Counted from the stretch's first letter, positions 1 to 8,961 are shown. The stretch is DNA of 64,000 bases from Herbaspirillum rhizosphaerae (GCF_001189965.1 NZ_LFLU01000016.1:58202-122201); one strand, 5' to 3'. A program made the numbers and translations. The notes: generated from the letters alone by a model not told the origin.

Positions 1-9
1 AAAAAATCC

Positions 10-1167
10 ATGCCGCTTGATGAGCAGACACGCAGCCAGTTCGTGACGGCGGTGGAACGCTTCGTCGCCGAGCGCCTGCTGCCGGCGGAGACGCTGGTCG
101 AAGAGCAAGGCCGCGTGCCGGACGACATCCTCGGCGAAATGGCGGCGTTGGGCCTGTTCGGCCTGAGTATCCCCGAGCGCTGGGGCGGCCTCGGGCTCGG
201 CATGGAAGATGAAGTCGCCGTGCTGATCGCGCTGTGCCGCGCCAACCTGTCGTTTCGCTCCGCCATCGGCATCAACAACGGGGTCGGCTCGCACGGCCTG
301 CTGACCTACGGCAGCGACGCCCAGCGCGAACGCTATCTGCCGCGACTGGCCAGCGGCGAAATGATCGCCTCGTTCTGCCTCACCGAACCGGACTGCGGCT
401 CGGACGCCGCTGCCCTGCGCACCAGCGCGCGCCGCGACGGCGATCATTGGGTGCTGGACGGCGTCAAGCGCTACATCACCAACGCGCCGTCGGCCGACGT
501 CTTCACCGTGATCGCGCGCACCGATCCCGCGAGCCGCGATCATCGCGGCCTGACGGCCTTCCTGGTGGATCGCAATGCGCCCGGCCTCAGCATCGGAAAA
601 ACCGATCGCAAGATGGGCTTGCACGGTTCGCATACGGCCGATGTGACGTTCGCACATTGCACCGTTCCCGCCGACGCCATCATCGGCGAACCGGGGCTGG
701 GTTTTGCGCTGGCGATGTCGTCGCTCAATCGCGGCCGTCTCGGCATCGCCGCCGCCGCCATCGGCGCCGGCCTGCGCCTGATGCAAGAAGCGCTCGACTA
801 TGCCACGCAACGCCGCAGCTTCGGCGAGCCGATTGCGCAGCACCAGCTGGTGCAGGCGATGCTGGCCGATTCGGAAACCGAACTGTTCGCTACGCGCTGC
901 ATGGTGGAACACACCGCGCGCCGCTTCGACCAGGGGCTGCCGGTGATCAAGGAAGCGTCCTGCTGCAAGCTGTTCGCCACCGAAACGGTCGGCAAGGTCG
1001 CCGACCGCGTGCTGCAGATTTTCGGCGGCGCGGGTTTCATGGCGGAGTATCCGATCGAGCGCATCTACCGCGACGTGCGCGTGATGCGCATCTACGAAGG
1101 GACCTCGCAGATTCAGCAATTGCTGATTGCGAAGCAGATGCTCAAGGAGCATGCGGGGAAGCGCTAA
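10..1167 (+). CDS. Acyl-CoA dehydrogenase (first copy)
   Basis: A 385-aa flavoprotein that would oxidise an acyl-CoA to the 2,3-enoyl-CoA in the cytoplasm. It has the usual family length and order: N-terminal helical domain, middle beta domain with the flavin/substrate motif CLTEPDCGSD near residue 125, then the C-terminal helical domain. The IYEGTSQIQ motif near the C-terminus carries the expected catalytic glutamate (about Glu363). The ATG lies only 9 bases from the window edge, so its ribosome binding site cannot be judged and an upstream start is possible. It faces the SDR gene convergently. The acyl substrate cannot be read from sequence; the neighbouring thiolases and CoA ligase suggest a dedicated acid-degradation pathway. 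Confidence 0.9.
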   Translation: MPLDEQTRSQFVTAVERFVAERLLPAETLVEEQGRVPDDILGEMAALGLFGLSIPERWGGLGLGMEDEVAVLIALCRANLSFRSAIGINNGVGSHGLLTYGSDAQRERYLPRLASGEMIASFCLTEPDCGSDAAALRTSARRDGDHWVLDGVKRYITNAPSADVFTVIARTDPASRDHRGLTAFLVDRNAPGLSIGKTDRKMGLHGSHTADVTFAHCTVPADAIIGEPGLGFALAMSSLNRGRLGIAAAAIGAGLRLMQEALDYATQRRSFGEPIAQHQLVQAMLADSETELFATRCMVEHTARRFDQGLPVIKEASCCKLFATETVGKVADRVLQIFGGAGFMAEYPIERIYRDVRVMRIYEGTSQIQQLLIAKQMLKEHAGKR

Positions 1168-1192
1168 TCGTCTTTGGTGTCCTTCTATGCTT

Positions 1193-1297
1193 TAGCGGCT
1201 GTTGCAAAGCGCAGCTGGCTAGGCGCGACGACGCAGACAGTGCGAATGCACGGCAAGGAGGAGCAACAACGCCAGATGCGTTTTGCAACAGCCGCTA
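1193..1297. mobile_element. MITE-like element at the SDR stop codon, TA duplication
   Basis: A 101-bp sequence (1195-1295) has terminal inverted repeats reading GCGGCTGTTGCAAA inward from the left end and its complement at the right end. The similarity continues about 12 bases further in, and TA flanks each side (1193-1194, 1296-1297). It has no coding capacity. Removing the element and one TA leaves the SDR gene ending CCG-TAA; with it present the gene ends CCG-TAG, so the protein is unchanged. TA duplication with a GGCTGTTGCAAA-like end is compatible with a non-autonomous derivative of an IS family, but no parent element is visible here. Confidence 0.7.
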
Positions 1298-2122
1298 CGG
1301 GCGACCACCGCCGCAGATGACGATCTGCCCACTGATGTAATTCGACTCCGGAATGCAGAACAGATATACCGCCCCCGCTGCTTCCGCCGGCGTGCCGGCG
1401 CGCCCCATCGGGATCATCGTTTCCAGGTTCTTCATCAGTTGCTGGTTGACGCCGACCTTGATCTCCTGCCCCGAGATGTTGATGGTGGCGTCGTCGCCCG
1501 CGGTCGCTTCCGTCAGCCGCGTCTTGATCAGGCCGAAGGCGACGCTGTTGACGTTGATCCTGTAGCGCCCCCACTCTTTCGCCAGCGCCTTGGTCAGGCC
1601 GTTGATGGCCGACTTGGCGGCGGAGTAATTGGCTTGCCCGGCGTTACCCATCACGCCTGACACCGAGGAAATATTCACCACCTTGCGGAACACTTCCTGG
1701 CCTTGTTCGGTCTCCTCCTTTGCCGCGCGGCGGAAATACTCCGATGCCGCGCGCAGGATTCGGAACGGCGCCGTGACGTGCACGTCCATGATGGCGTCCC
1801 ACTGTTCGTCGGACATCTTCTGGATCACGTTGTCCCAGGTGTAGCCGGCGTTGTTGACGATGATGTCGAGGCGGCCGAAGGTGGACAACGCAGTGTCGAC
1901 GAAACGCGCCGCAAACTCGGGCGCGGTGACGTTGCCGACGCAGGCGGTGGCGCGTCCGCCGGCGGCGATGATTTCCTGCGTGACGCTCTCGGCGACGGCG
2001 GCGTCGAGATCGTTGATGACCAGGGCGGCGCCGTCGGCCGCCAGCTTAAGCGCGATCTCGCGTCCGATGCCGCGTCCCGAACCGCTGACGATGGCGACTT
2101 TTCCTTCCAGCTTGCTGCCCAT
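1295..2122 (-). CDS. SDR-family dehydrogenase (FabG-like)
   Basis: A 275-aa short-chain dehydrogenase/reductase that would use NAD(P)H to interconvert a 3-hydroxyacyl and a 3-oxoacyl thioester or a similar alcohol/ketone pair. The cofactor motif SGSGRGIG is near residue 15, NNAG near 90, and the catalytic Ser and YSAAK motifs follow at about 155-175. Its start has a clear GGAG 6 bases upstream. It lies 91 bp downstream of the SCP2-type thiolase on the same strand, so the two probably form an operon and could carry out the third and fourth steps of beta-oxidation. Its stop codon is supplied by the end of a MITE-like element. The exact substrate is unknown. Confidence 0.85.
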   Translation of the reverse strand: MGSKLEGKVAIVSGSGRGIGREIALKLAADGAALVINDLDAAVAESVTQEIIAAGGRATACVGNVTAPEFAARFVDTALSTFGRLDIIVNNAGYTWDNVIQKMSDEQWDAIMDVHVTAPFRILRAASEYFRRAAKEETEQGQEVFRKVVNISSVSGVMGNAGQANYSAAKSAINGLTKALAKEWGRYRINVNSVAFGLIKTRLTEATAGDDATINISGQEIKVGVNQQLMKNLETMIPMGRAGTPAEAAGAVYLFCIPESNYISGQIVICGGGRP

Positions 2123-2213
2123 ACTGTCTCCTTCAGTTTATTCAAACCTGCGTTGAACAATGGATGAAAACTGACGGCTTGCCGTGCCGGCGCCGTTCTG
2201 CTGTTGGCGTGCC

Positions 2214-3398
2214 TTATTGTTGTTGATAGAGCGTGACGACACAGGCACCGCCCAGGCCGAGGTTGTGCTGCAATCCCCAGCGCGCGCCTTCGACCTGGCG
2301 CTGCTCGGCTTGTCCGCGCAGTTGCCAGACCAGCTCGGCGCATTGCGCCAGGCCGGTGGCGCCGAGAGGATGACCTTTCGACAGCAAACCGCCGGAGGGG
2401 TTGGTGACGATCTTGCCGCCATAGGTGTTGTCGCCGTCGAGGATGAATTTTTCTGCGGTGCCGGGCGGCGTCAGTTTGAGTGCTTCGTAGCTGATCAATT
2501 CGTTGGCGGTGAAGCAGTCGTGCAGCTCGACCACATCCAGGTCTTCGGGACCGACGCCGGCTTCGGCGTAGACGCTCTCCACCGCGGTCGCCGTCATGTC
2601 GTAACCGACCAGTTTGCGCATATCCCCGCTGTCGAAAGATTCCGGCCGGTCGGTGGTCATCGCCTGCGCCGCAATGGCGACGCGGGAGTCCAGCTTGAAC
2701 CAGCGTGCAAAACGTTTGGAACACAGCACCGCCGCCGCTGCACCGCAGGTCGGCGGACAACACTGGAAGCGCGTCATCAGGCCGAACACTTGCGGCGACG
2801 CCATCACTTCTTCCAGTGTCAGCGGTGTTCGAAAAACGGCGTAGGGATTATGCGCGGCGTGACGGCGCGCCTTCACGGCGATGCGTCCGAAAGTTTCCGG
2901 CGCGATGCCGTACTGATCGAGATAGGCCTGGCCGGCGCCGCCGAAAAATTGCGCGGCGCGCGGCGCGTTGTCGTCGAAGCCCTGGATGCTTTTCATCGTG
3001 TCGGCAAAGCGCTGCAGCGGTGCCGGCCGGTCGGTGTAGACGGTCTTGAGCGCACCGGGCGACATCTGCTCGACGCCGACGACCAGCGCGCAATCGATAG
3101 CGCCGCAGGCGATCGCCTGGCGCGCGAGGAACAGCGCAGTGGAACCGGTAGCGCAATTATTGTTGACGTTGACGATGGGAATACCGGTGAGGCCGACTTC
3201 GTAAAGCATCGCCTGACCGCAGGTGGAGTCGCCGTAGACGTAGCCGGCATAGGCTTGTTCGATGGCTTCGTAACGTAACCCGGCGTCATGCAATGCTGCA
3301 CGGATTGCGGTCGCGCCCATGTCCACATACGACGTATTCGTACCCGGCTTGGCAAAGGGAATCATGCCCACGCCAACGACATAAACTTTTTCGCTCAT
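2214..3398 (-). CDS. Thiolase-family protein (SCP2-type, first copy)
   Basis: A 394-aa thiolase-fold protein of the SCP2/lipid-transfer type that would cleave a 3-oxoacyl-CoA with CoA. The nucleophile region NNNCATGS places the catalytic Cys at about residue 82. ELHDCF and the C-terminal GHPLGATG motif supply the usual His/Gly-rich active-site loops. A GAGGAG sequence 6 bases upstream supports the ATG. It is the first gene of a minus-strand pair with the SDR and is transcribed divergently from the acyl-CoA dehydrogenase/TetR operon, sharing a 243-bp control region. A second member of the same family lies at 9026, so the cluster carries two distinct cleavage enzymes. Confidence 0.87.
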   Translation of the reverse strand: MSEKVYVVGVGMIPFAKPGTNTSYVDMGATAIRAALHDAGLRYEAIEQAYAGYVYGDSTCGQAMLYEVGLTGIPIVNVNNNCATGSTALFLARQAIACGAIDCALVVGVEQMSPGALKTVYTDRPAPLQRFADTMKSIQGFDDNAPRAAQFFGGAGQAYLDQYGIAPETFGRIAVKARRHAAHNPYAVFRTPLTLEEVMASPQVFGLMTRFQCCPPTCGAAAAVLCSKRFARWFKLDSRVAIAAQAMTTDRPESFDSGDMRKLVGYDMTATAVESVYAEAGVGPEDLDVVELHDCFTANELISYEALKLTPPGTAEKFILDGDNTYGGKIVTNPSGGLLSKGHPLGATGLAQCAELVWQLRGQAEQRQVEGARWGLQHNLGLGGACVVTLYQQQ

Positions 3399-3473
3399 GA
3401 CCGTCTCCTCGCCCCTTTCGGGACTCCGCCGGCAAGATTTTTAGCTGGCGTGTAAAGTATTGCGAACGCGTGT

Positions 3474-3563
3474 ACTAAATATTTTAGTTGGCTAAAGCAA
3501 ATGTTTCTGCTTGACCAACATGTAAGCACGTTGGTTGACTCTATTCATACTACTTAGTATATT
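3474..3563 (+). promoter_or_regulatory. Divergent control region: sigma-70 promoter plus three dyads
   Basis: A plus-strand promoter is visible: TTGACT at 3535-3540, a 17-bp spacer and TATATT at 3558-3563. Three dyads surround it: ACTAAATATTTTAGT at 3474-3488, ACCAACATG-TAAG-CACGTTGGT around 3515-3536 (imperfect), and ATACTACTTAGTAT at 3547-3560, which covers the -10 element. Overlap of a perfect dyad with the -10 box fits repression. The TetR gene inside the downstream operon is the obvious candidate, but which dyad it binds is not shown by sequence. Confidence 0.6.
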
Positions 3564-3641
3564 AGATCAAAGTCAATATAAGAAAAAGCCGCTCCACAAC
3601 ACACCCTGCAGCCGCCCCACACACACGGCAATGGAGAGAAG

Positions 3642-4811
3642 ATGGCGATTATTTGGGACCCTCCGCTCACAGAGGAGGCTCGTAACTGGCGAGATGTTGC
3701 ACGCCGGCTTGCGCATGATCAGTTGGCGCCGCTTGCGGCCGAGATCGATCGGGATCAGCGCTACCCACACGAAAACGTTCAGGCACTCCACGAGAGCGGC
3801 ATCGCCTCGATGTTCATCCCCAGGGAATACGGCGGCGGCGGCGCCTCGCTGGTGGCGTTCTGCGCCGTCATCGAAGAACTCGCGCGCGCCTGCGCCTCCA
3901 CCAGCGGCATCGTCGCCACCCTGCAGCTGGGCGCATTGCCGCTGCTGCGCGCCGGCACCGACGCGCAGAAAGAAACCTACATCCGCTCCATCGTCGCCAG
4001 GCGCGAATCGATTTCCTTCGCCCTGAGCGAACGCGAGGCCGGTTCGGATCCTTCCAACATGCAGACGCTGGCCGTCCCGGAAAACGACGGCTGGCGGCTG
4101 CGCGGCGAGAAGCGCTGGATCGGCGGCGGCGGCGAGTGCGCCTACTACGTCGTGTTCGCGCAAACCGAGCCCGGCAAAGGACGCGCAGGCATCGCGGCCT
4201 TCATCGTCCCGGCCGACGCCGACGGCGTGCGCGACGATGCGCGCGAAGACAAGATGGGCATGCGCGGCACCGTCAACACCACCGTCGCGCTCAACACCTG
4301 GGTGCCGGCCGAGAGCATGATCGCCGCGCCCGGCAAAGCGCTCAAGCTGGCGCTGGAAGCCTTGAACGTCGGCCGCATCGTGGTGGCGGCGCAATCGAAC
4401 GGCATTGCGCTGGCGGCATTCACCGCTTCGGCGCGCCGCGCGGCGGTTCGCACCACCTTCGGACAGCATCTGGTCGACCATCAAGGCATAGGTTTCAAAC
4501 TTTCTGATGTCGCAACTCGGCTATCCGCAGGTAGAATGCTTGCATACGAGACCGCCCGTAGTTTCGATACCGGTCAGGATGTCGCGCTCATCGGCGCCCA
4601 AGCAAAGTTGTTCTGCAGCGAGGCTGCCCATGACGCAGTCGATATCGGCGTACAGGTATTTGGGGGGGAAGGTTTCGTCAAGCCTTCGCTTGTCGAGCGT
4701 CTTTATCGTGATCAGCGCGCCACCGAAATTTATGAAGGTACTTCGGAGATCCAAAGACTGGTGCTCGCACGAGCGATACATGCCGAGTTTAATAATGAGG
4801 AGCAAGCATAA
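3642..4811 (+). CDS. Acyl-CoA dehydrogenase (second copy)
   Basis: A 389-aa acyl-CoA dehydrogenase, first gene of the plus-strand operon behind the 3535-3563 promoter. It has the full three-domain length, the FALSEREAGSDP flavin/substrate loop near residue 130, and IYEGTSEIQ near the C-terminus with the expected catalytic glutamate (about Glu365). GGAG lies 5 bases before the ATG. Its stop overlaps the TetR start as TAATG, so the two are translationally coupled. It is clearly divergent from the copy at the left window edge, so the two may act on different intermediates of one pathway. Confidence 0.92.
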   Translation: MAIIWDPPLTEEARNWRDVARRLAHDQLAPLAAEIDRDQRYPHENVQALHESGIASMFIPREYGGGGASLVAFCAVIEELARACASTSGIVATLQLGALPLLRAGTDAQKETYIRSIVARRESISFALSEREAGSDPSNMQTLAVPENDGWRLRGEKRWIGGGGECAYYVVFAQTEPGKGRAGIAAFIVPADADGVRDDAREDKMGMRGTVNTTVALNTWVPAESMIAAPGKALKLALEALNVGRIVVAAQSNGIALAAFTASARRAAVRTTFGQHLVDHQGIGFKLSDVATRLSAGRMLAYETARSFDTGQDVALIGAQAKLFCSEAAHDAVDIGVQVFGGEGFVKPSLVERLYRDQRATEIYEGTSEIQRLVLARAIHAEFNNEEQA

Positions 4812-5470
4812 TGAAGGTCGACACAGCACGTCCCACATCGACAACAAATGAATTTGCCGGAGACGATACGGATCCACGCAGCGAGATTCTCGATGCAGCG
4901 GCTCTGGCATTCATGACAAAAGGTTATGCCGCTACCAGCATCGACGATGTCGCCGATATTCTCAGCGCCACCAAGGGCAAGATCTACCATCATTACCGCA
5001 AGAAAGCGGATCTGTTCTTCGACGTGCACAAGCGCGGCATGGAAATGGACCTGGCCGCCGTGCAGGCCGCCGCTTCGCTGTCGCATCAAAAGTCGATCGA
5101 CAAGCTGCGCGCGATGACGCTGGCGCACATCACCGTGATCATGGATCACCTGCCCTACCAGCGCGTTGCCGTGCAAGGCCTGGAAATGCACCTGGCCGGT
5201 GAAACCACTGCCGCCCAGCGCGAAGTCCTGTCCGAAATCCTGGTGCTGCGCGATCAGTACGAAAACCTGTTCCGCGACACCATCCGCCTGGTCATGGAAG
5301 AAGGCCACGCGCCGCAACAGGACCTGCAGATCGTGGTGAAGGCATTCTTCGGCGCCCTCAACTGGACCACCATCTGGTTCCGTCCGCGCGCCGATCAGAC
5401 CGAAGCCGAAAAGCTGAGCGTCGCCGACACCATCGCCACCTTCGCCATTCGCGGGCTCGGAGCGGAGTAA
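4811..5470 (+). CDS. TetR-family transcriptional regulator
   Basis: A 219-aa TetR-type repressor. The N-terminal helix-turn-helix is at about residues 25-75 (ILDAAALAFMTKGYAATSID, then TKGKIYHHYRKKADLF), followed by an all-helical ligand domain. Both ends overlap neighbouring genes as TAATG (with the acyl-CoA dehydrogenase and with the CoA ligase), so it is cotranscribed with the enzymes it probably controls. Acyl-CoA or free-acid ligands are common for TetR proteins in such operons. The dyads at 3474-3560 are candidate targets. Ligand and target are inferred. Confidence 0.9.
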   Translation: MKVDTARPTSTTNEFAGDDTDPRSEILDAAALAFMTKGYAATSIDDVADILSATKGKIYHHYRKKADLFFDVHKRGMEMDLAAVQAAASLSHQKSIDKLRAMTLAHITVIMDHLPYQRVAVQGLEMHLAGETTAAQREVLSEILVLRDQYENLFRDTIRLVMEEGHAPQQDLQIVVKAFFGALNWTTIWFRPRADQTEAEKLSVADTIATFAIRGLGAE

Positions 5471-6810
5471 TGCCCTCCGGTGTGCGCCTCGCCGCCGCGC
5501 CCCTGCATCTCGATCCCGCCGAAAGCTGGGATCGCGCCACGCTGGAATCATTCCAGCTGGCGAAGCTGCGTACCCAACTGGCGCGGCTCGCACAGGACAG
5601 CGCCTACTATGCGCCGCTGTTCAGACGGCTGGGCTGGAACGCCGGCGAACTCGGTTCGCTGGCCGACCTGAGCAAGCTGCCGTTCACGACCAAATCCGAC
5701 TACGTCCGTTCCATCGGTCCCGATGCGCCCTTCGGCCAGTTCATGACGGTGCCGCAGAGCGAAGTGCTGCGCATGCATTTTTCGTCCGGCACCACCTCGG
5801 CGCCGACGCCACAGTTCTGGACCCAGCAAGATCTCGACCGCTGGGGCTGGATGTATGCGCGCCACTCGCACGCGCAAGGCATCGGCCCGGACGACATCGT
5901 GCAATGCATGTACAGCTACACCTGGTTCGTCGGCGGCCTGGGCGCCACGGCCGGTTACCAACGCCTCGGCGCGATGGTGATCCCGGCCGGCAGCCAGGAC
6001 ACCGAACGCCAGATCAACACCCTGTTCACCTACGGCAGCACCGTGCTGTGCGGTACGCCGTCGTTCATCACCCATCTGGCGGAAGAAGTCCGCAAGCGCG
6101 GCCGCGATCCGGCTTCGTCGACGGTGCGCATCGTCATGATGGGCGGCGAACCGGGCGCCAGCATTCCCGCCACTCGCCAGCGCATTGAAGAACTGTGGGG
6201 CGCGCGCGCCTACGACGCCTACGGCTGCCTGGAATTCCAGCCCATCGCCGGCGAGTGCGCCGCGCAGGCCGGCCTGCATCTGGCGGAAGATTTCCTCTAC
6301 GCAGAAGTGGTCGACGCCGAAACGCGTCAGGCCGTCCCCGACGGCACCCCCGGCGTGCTGGTCGTGACCCATCTCGACAAACAGGCCGGACCGCTGGTGC
6401 GCTGGTGGACCGGCGACATCGTGGTGCGCGACTCCACGCCCTGTACCTGCGGCCGCACGCATGCACGCCTGCTCGGCGGCGTGCGAGGACGCGCCGACGA
6501 CATGCTGGTGATACGCGGCGTCAACGTCTTCCCTTCGGCCGTGGAAGAACTGGTGCGCAAGTCGCCCGGCCTCGGCGACGAATATCAGCTGGTGATCAAT
6601 GCCTCCGTATACGACGCCGGCGGCTTCATGAAATCCCTCCATGTGCGCGTGGAACAGAGCGACGCCTCGGCCGACGCCGATCGCCTCGCCGCGCAGCTGG
6701 TGCACGACATCAAACAGCAGTTGCAGGTCGGCGCGGTCGTGGAAGTACTGCCTTTCGGCACGCTCGCGCGCAGCACCCACAAGGCAAAACGCGTAGTCAA
6801 AGAAGACTGA
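5470..6810 (+). CDS. PaaK-like AMP-dependent CoA ligase
   Basis: A 446-aa adenylate-forming ligase of the phenylacetate-CoA ligase type, expected to activate a carboxylic acid with ATP and CoA. The P-loop-like SSGTTSAPT is near residue 105. A YGCLEF segment follows in the adenylation domain, and the hinge region (LVRWWTGDIV, then GRADDMLVIRGVNVFPSAVEE) matches PaaK proteins. It starts within a TAATG overlap with the TetR gene. Length is close to the roughly 430-440 aa of PaaK. No other phenylacetate genes (paaA-E) are present, so the substrate is probably not phenylacetate itself. An aryl or alicyclic acid is possible. Confidence 0.87.
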   Translation: MPSGVRLAAAPLHLDPAESWDRATLESFQLAKLRTQLARLAQDSAYYAPLFRRLGWNAGELGSLADLSKLPFTTKSDYVRSIGPDAPFGQFMTVPQSEVLRMHFSSGTTSAPTPQFWTQQDLDRWGWMYARHSHAQGIGPDDIVQCMYSYTWFVGGLGATAGYQRLGAMVIPAGSQDTERQINTLFTYGSTVLCGTPSFITHLAEEVRKRGRDPASSTVRIVMMGGEPGASIPATRQRIEELWGARAYDAYGCLEFQPIAGECAAQAGLHLAEDFLYAEVVDAETRQAVPDGTPGVLVVTHLDKQAGPLVRWWTGDIVVRDSTPCTCGRTHARLLGGVRGRADDMLVIRGVNVFPSAVEELVRKSPGLGDEYQLVINASVYDAGGFMKSLHVRVEQSDASADADRLAAQLVHDIKQQLQVGAVVEVLPFGTLARSTHKAKRVVKED

Positions 6811-6925
6811 CCGGCAGCAGAACGTAAGCACATCGGGACAGAAGAAGCCGCAAGCAATCAAAAAAGGCTCACTTTCCACCAGCGGCATCAGCGCAGCACC
6901 AAAGCAGTATCTGGGAGGAGCGGAC

Positions 6926-7699
6926 ATGGAAACCATCGTCACCGTCGAGCGTACCGGCGCCGTCGCCTGGGTCGGCATGAACCAGCCTGAGCGGCGCAAT
7001 GCCCTGACGCCGGAAATGCGCGACGCCCTGATCGAGGTCTTCGAACGCCTCGCTGAAGACGCCGACTGCCGCGCCGTCATCCTCGGCGGCAGCGACCGCA
7101 GCTTTTGCGCCGGCGGCGATCTGTCCAGCCTGCCAGCGGGCGATACGCTCGCCAGCCGCAAACGCATGGCGCAGGCCCATCGCCTGCTGCGCCTGATCAC
7201 CGAACTCTCCAAACCCGTCATCGCCGCCGTCGACGGCACTGCTTTCGGCGCCGGCATGTCGCTGGCGCTGGCCTGTGACTACGTGCTGTGCAGCGAACGT
7301 GCGCGCTTTTGCACGGCCTTCTCCAACGTCGGCCTGATGGCGGACATGGGCCTGCTGTGGTCCCTGCCGCAACGCGTAAGCGCAGGCCAGGTGCGCCGCC
7401 TGCTGTTCACCAGCGCGGTGGTCGACGGCGATGAGGCGCTGCGGCTGGGCCTGGCCGATCAGCTGGTCACGGCGGAAGAATTGCATCAGAGTGCGCTCGA
7501 CCTCGCCGCGCAATTTTCCGGTGCGCCGCCCTTGTCGGTCGCGCTGACCAAGGCCGCGCTCACGCGCATGCCGGCGCCGCTGCAGAATGTCATGGGACTG
7601 GAGCTCGACGGCCAGTCGCAATTGTTTTCCAGTGCTGATTTTACGGAAGGGCGTTATGCCTTTCTGGAAAAAAGACGGCCGCATTTTCAGGGCCGCTGA
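6926..7699 (+). CDS. Enoyl-CoA hydratase/isomerase (crotonase) family protein
   Basis: A 257-aa crotonase-fold protein in the CoA-ligase operon, with GGAGGAG just upstream of its ATG. Both oxyanion-hole segments are present (FCAGGDL near residue 60 and GTAFGAGMS near 105). The two glutamates used by classical enoyl-CoA hydratases appear replaced: GAGMSL stands where the GGGCEL-type motif is expected, and AFSNVGL where PEI-type motifs occur. An Asp in the LMADMG segment aligns with the Asp of PaaG-like isomerases. It may therefore be an isomerase or carry out another crotonase reaction. This is inferred by eye from family motifs without an alignment. Confidence 0.85.
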   Translation: METIVTVERTGAVAWVGMNQPERRNALTPEMRDALIEVFERLAEDADCRAVILGGSDRSFCAGGDLSSLPAGDTLASRKRMAQAHRLLRLITELSKPVIAAVDGTAFGAGMSLALACDYVLCSERARFCTAFSNVGLMADMGLLWSLPQRVSAGQVRRLLFTSAVVDGDEALRLGLADQLVTAEELHQSALDLAAQFSGAPPLSVALTKAALTRMPAPLQNVMGLELDGQSQLFSSADFTEGRYAFLEKRRPHFQGR

Positions 7700-7844
7700 T
7701 GCACGGCCGAAGTGAAGACCAAATTACGAATAAGTTGCAGACTAATCTGCAAACCGGATTGCTCGCTTTCTCCGCAGATTCGTACCTGCGGGTATGTACC
7801 GACATCAGTTAGGATTCCGCTCGTCACAACATCGAGGACATGTC

Positions 7845-8909
7845 ATGAAAAAAATATTCACTGCACTCGCCGGCGTAATTGCCGGTACTTTGATGATCGC
7901 ACCAACCCAGGCGCAAGAAAGAGAAAAGGTCACCATCGCCATCGGCACCGATGTGCTTGACGCCTCCCAGGCCAACAACACCTCGATGCCGATCTACACC
8001 AAGTGCTGGGAAAACGCCGGCCTCGACGTCACGCTGCAGCCGACCAATTCCACCACGGCCATGCAGGCGGTGCTGACCGGCCAGGCCGACATGGTCAACA
8101 TGGGACCGGCGGCGGCGATCATCGCGCGCACCAAGGGCGCGCCGCTGAAAGCGGTGTACCTGAACATGCGCCACAACTTCCAGTTCCCGGTCGTGCTCGA
8201 ATCCTCCCCGATCAAAAGCCTGAGCGACTTCAAGGGCAAGACGATAGGCGTAATCTCCTACGGCGCGCAGATGGTGCAGATCTTCAAGGGCATGTTGAGT
8301 GAAGCCGGCGTCAATCCCGACAAGGACGTCACCTTCGTCGAAACCGGCTCGGGCGCGCAAGCCGTCACCGCCTTGTCGCGCGGCCGCGTCGACATCTGGG
8401 GAACCTGGGATTCGCAGATCGCCACGGCGGAAAACATGGGCCTGAAACTGCGCCGCTTCTCGTCGCCGTTTGCCGACAAGCTCAATTTCGGCGGATCGTA
8501 TTTCGTGCGCGACGACATGATCACCAAGCGCCCCAAGACCATCGAAAAGGTGTTGCGCTGTGTCGCCATGGGTTCGGTCAGCGTACTGGCCAATCCGCAG
8601 GGCGCGCTGAAGGCGCACTGGAAAATCTTCCCGCTGACCAAACCGTCGAGCGTGGACGACGCCACTGCGATCAAACAAGGCCTGCACCTGATCCAGACGC
8701 GCGGCGAATTCCTCAAGCTGGAGCCGGGCGTCAAATGGGGCGAAATCCCGATCAGCGCCGTGGCCAACATGGTTGCGTTCATGAAGGCCAACAACGTCAT
8801 CCAGACCAGCCCCAAACTGGAAGACCTGTACACCAACCAGTTCATCGCCGGCATCAACAACTTCGACACGGCCAAGGTCGTGGCGGCGGCCAAAGCGCTG
8901 CCGCAATAG
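7845..8909 (+). CDS. ABC transporter substrate-binding protein (SsuA/TauA/NMT1-like), orphan
   Basis: A 354-aa exported binding protein. It begins with a signal peptide (KK, hydrophobic core, then TQAQE at about residue 22) and continues with a periplasmic fold of the nitrate/taurine/sulfonate/NMT1 type (GIDVLD-like first strand, then GQADMVNMGPAAA, SLSDFKGKTIGV and GRVDIWGTWDSQ). The ATG chosen has GAGGA about 6 bases upstream; a longer frame starting 51 bases earlier would bury the signal peptide. No permease or ATPase gene is adjacent, so it must borrow a transporter or act otherwise. Its place between the crotonase and the second thiolase suggests it delivers the pathway substrate. Confidence 0.85.
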   Translation: MKKIFTALAGVIAGTLMIAPTQAQEREKVTIAIGTDVLDASQANNTSMPIYTKCWENAGLDVTLQPTNSTTAMQAVLTGQADMVNMGPAAAIIARTKGAPLKAVYLNMRHNFQFPVVLESSPIKSLSDFKGKTIGVISYGAQMVQIFKGMLSEAGVNPDKDVTFVETGSGAQAVTALSRGRVDIWGTWDSQIATAENMGLKLRRFSSPFADKLNFGGSYFVRDDMITKRPKTIEKVLRCVAMGSVSVLANPQGALKAHWKIFPLTKPSSVDDATAIKQGLHLIQTRGEFLKLEPGVKWGEIPISAVANMVAFMKANNVIQTSPKLEDLYTNQFIAGINNFDTAKVVAAAKALPQ

Positions 8910-8961
8910 GCCACACTTAGCGCACTTTCAGCAGACTAAGCCACACTCGCCTTTCGCTGCA

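Noticed and set aside
5548..7257. 569-codon minus-strand frame opposite the CoA ligase
   Set aside because: Spans two real genes and the gap between them on the other strand; composition typical of antisense GC-rich frames.
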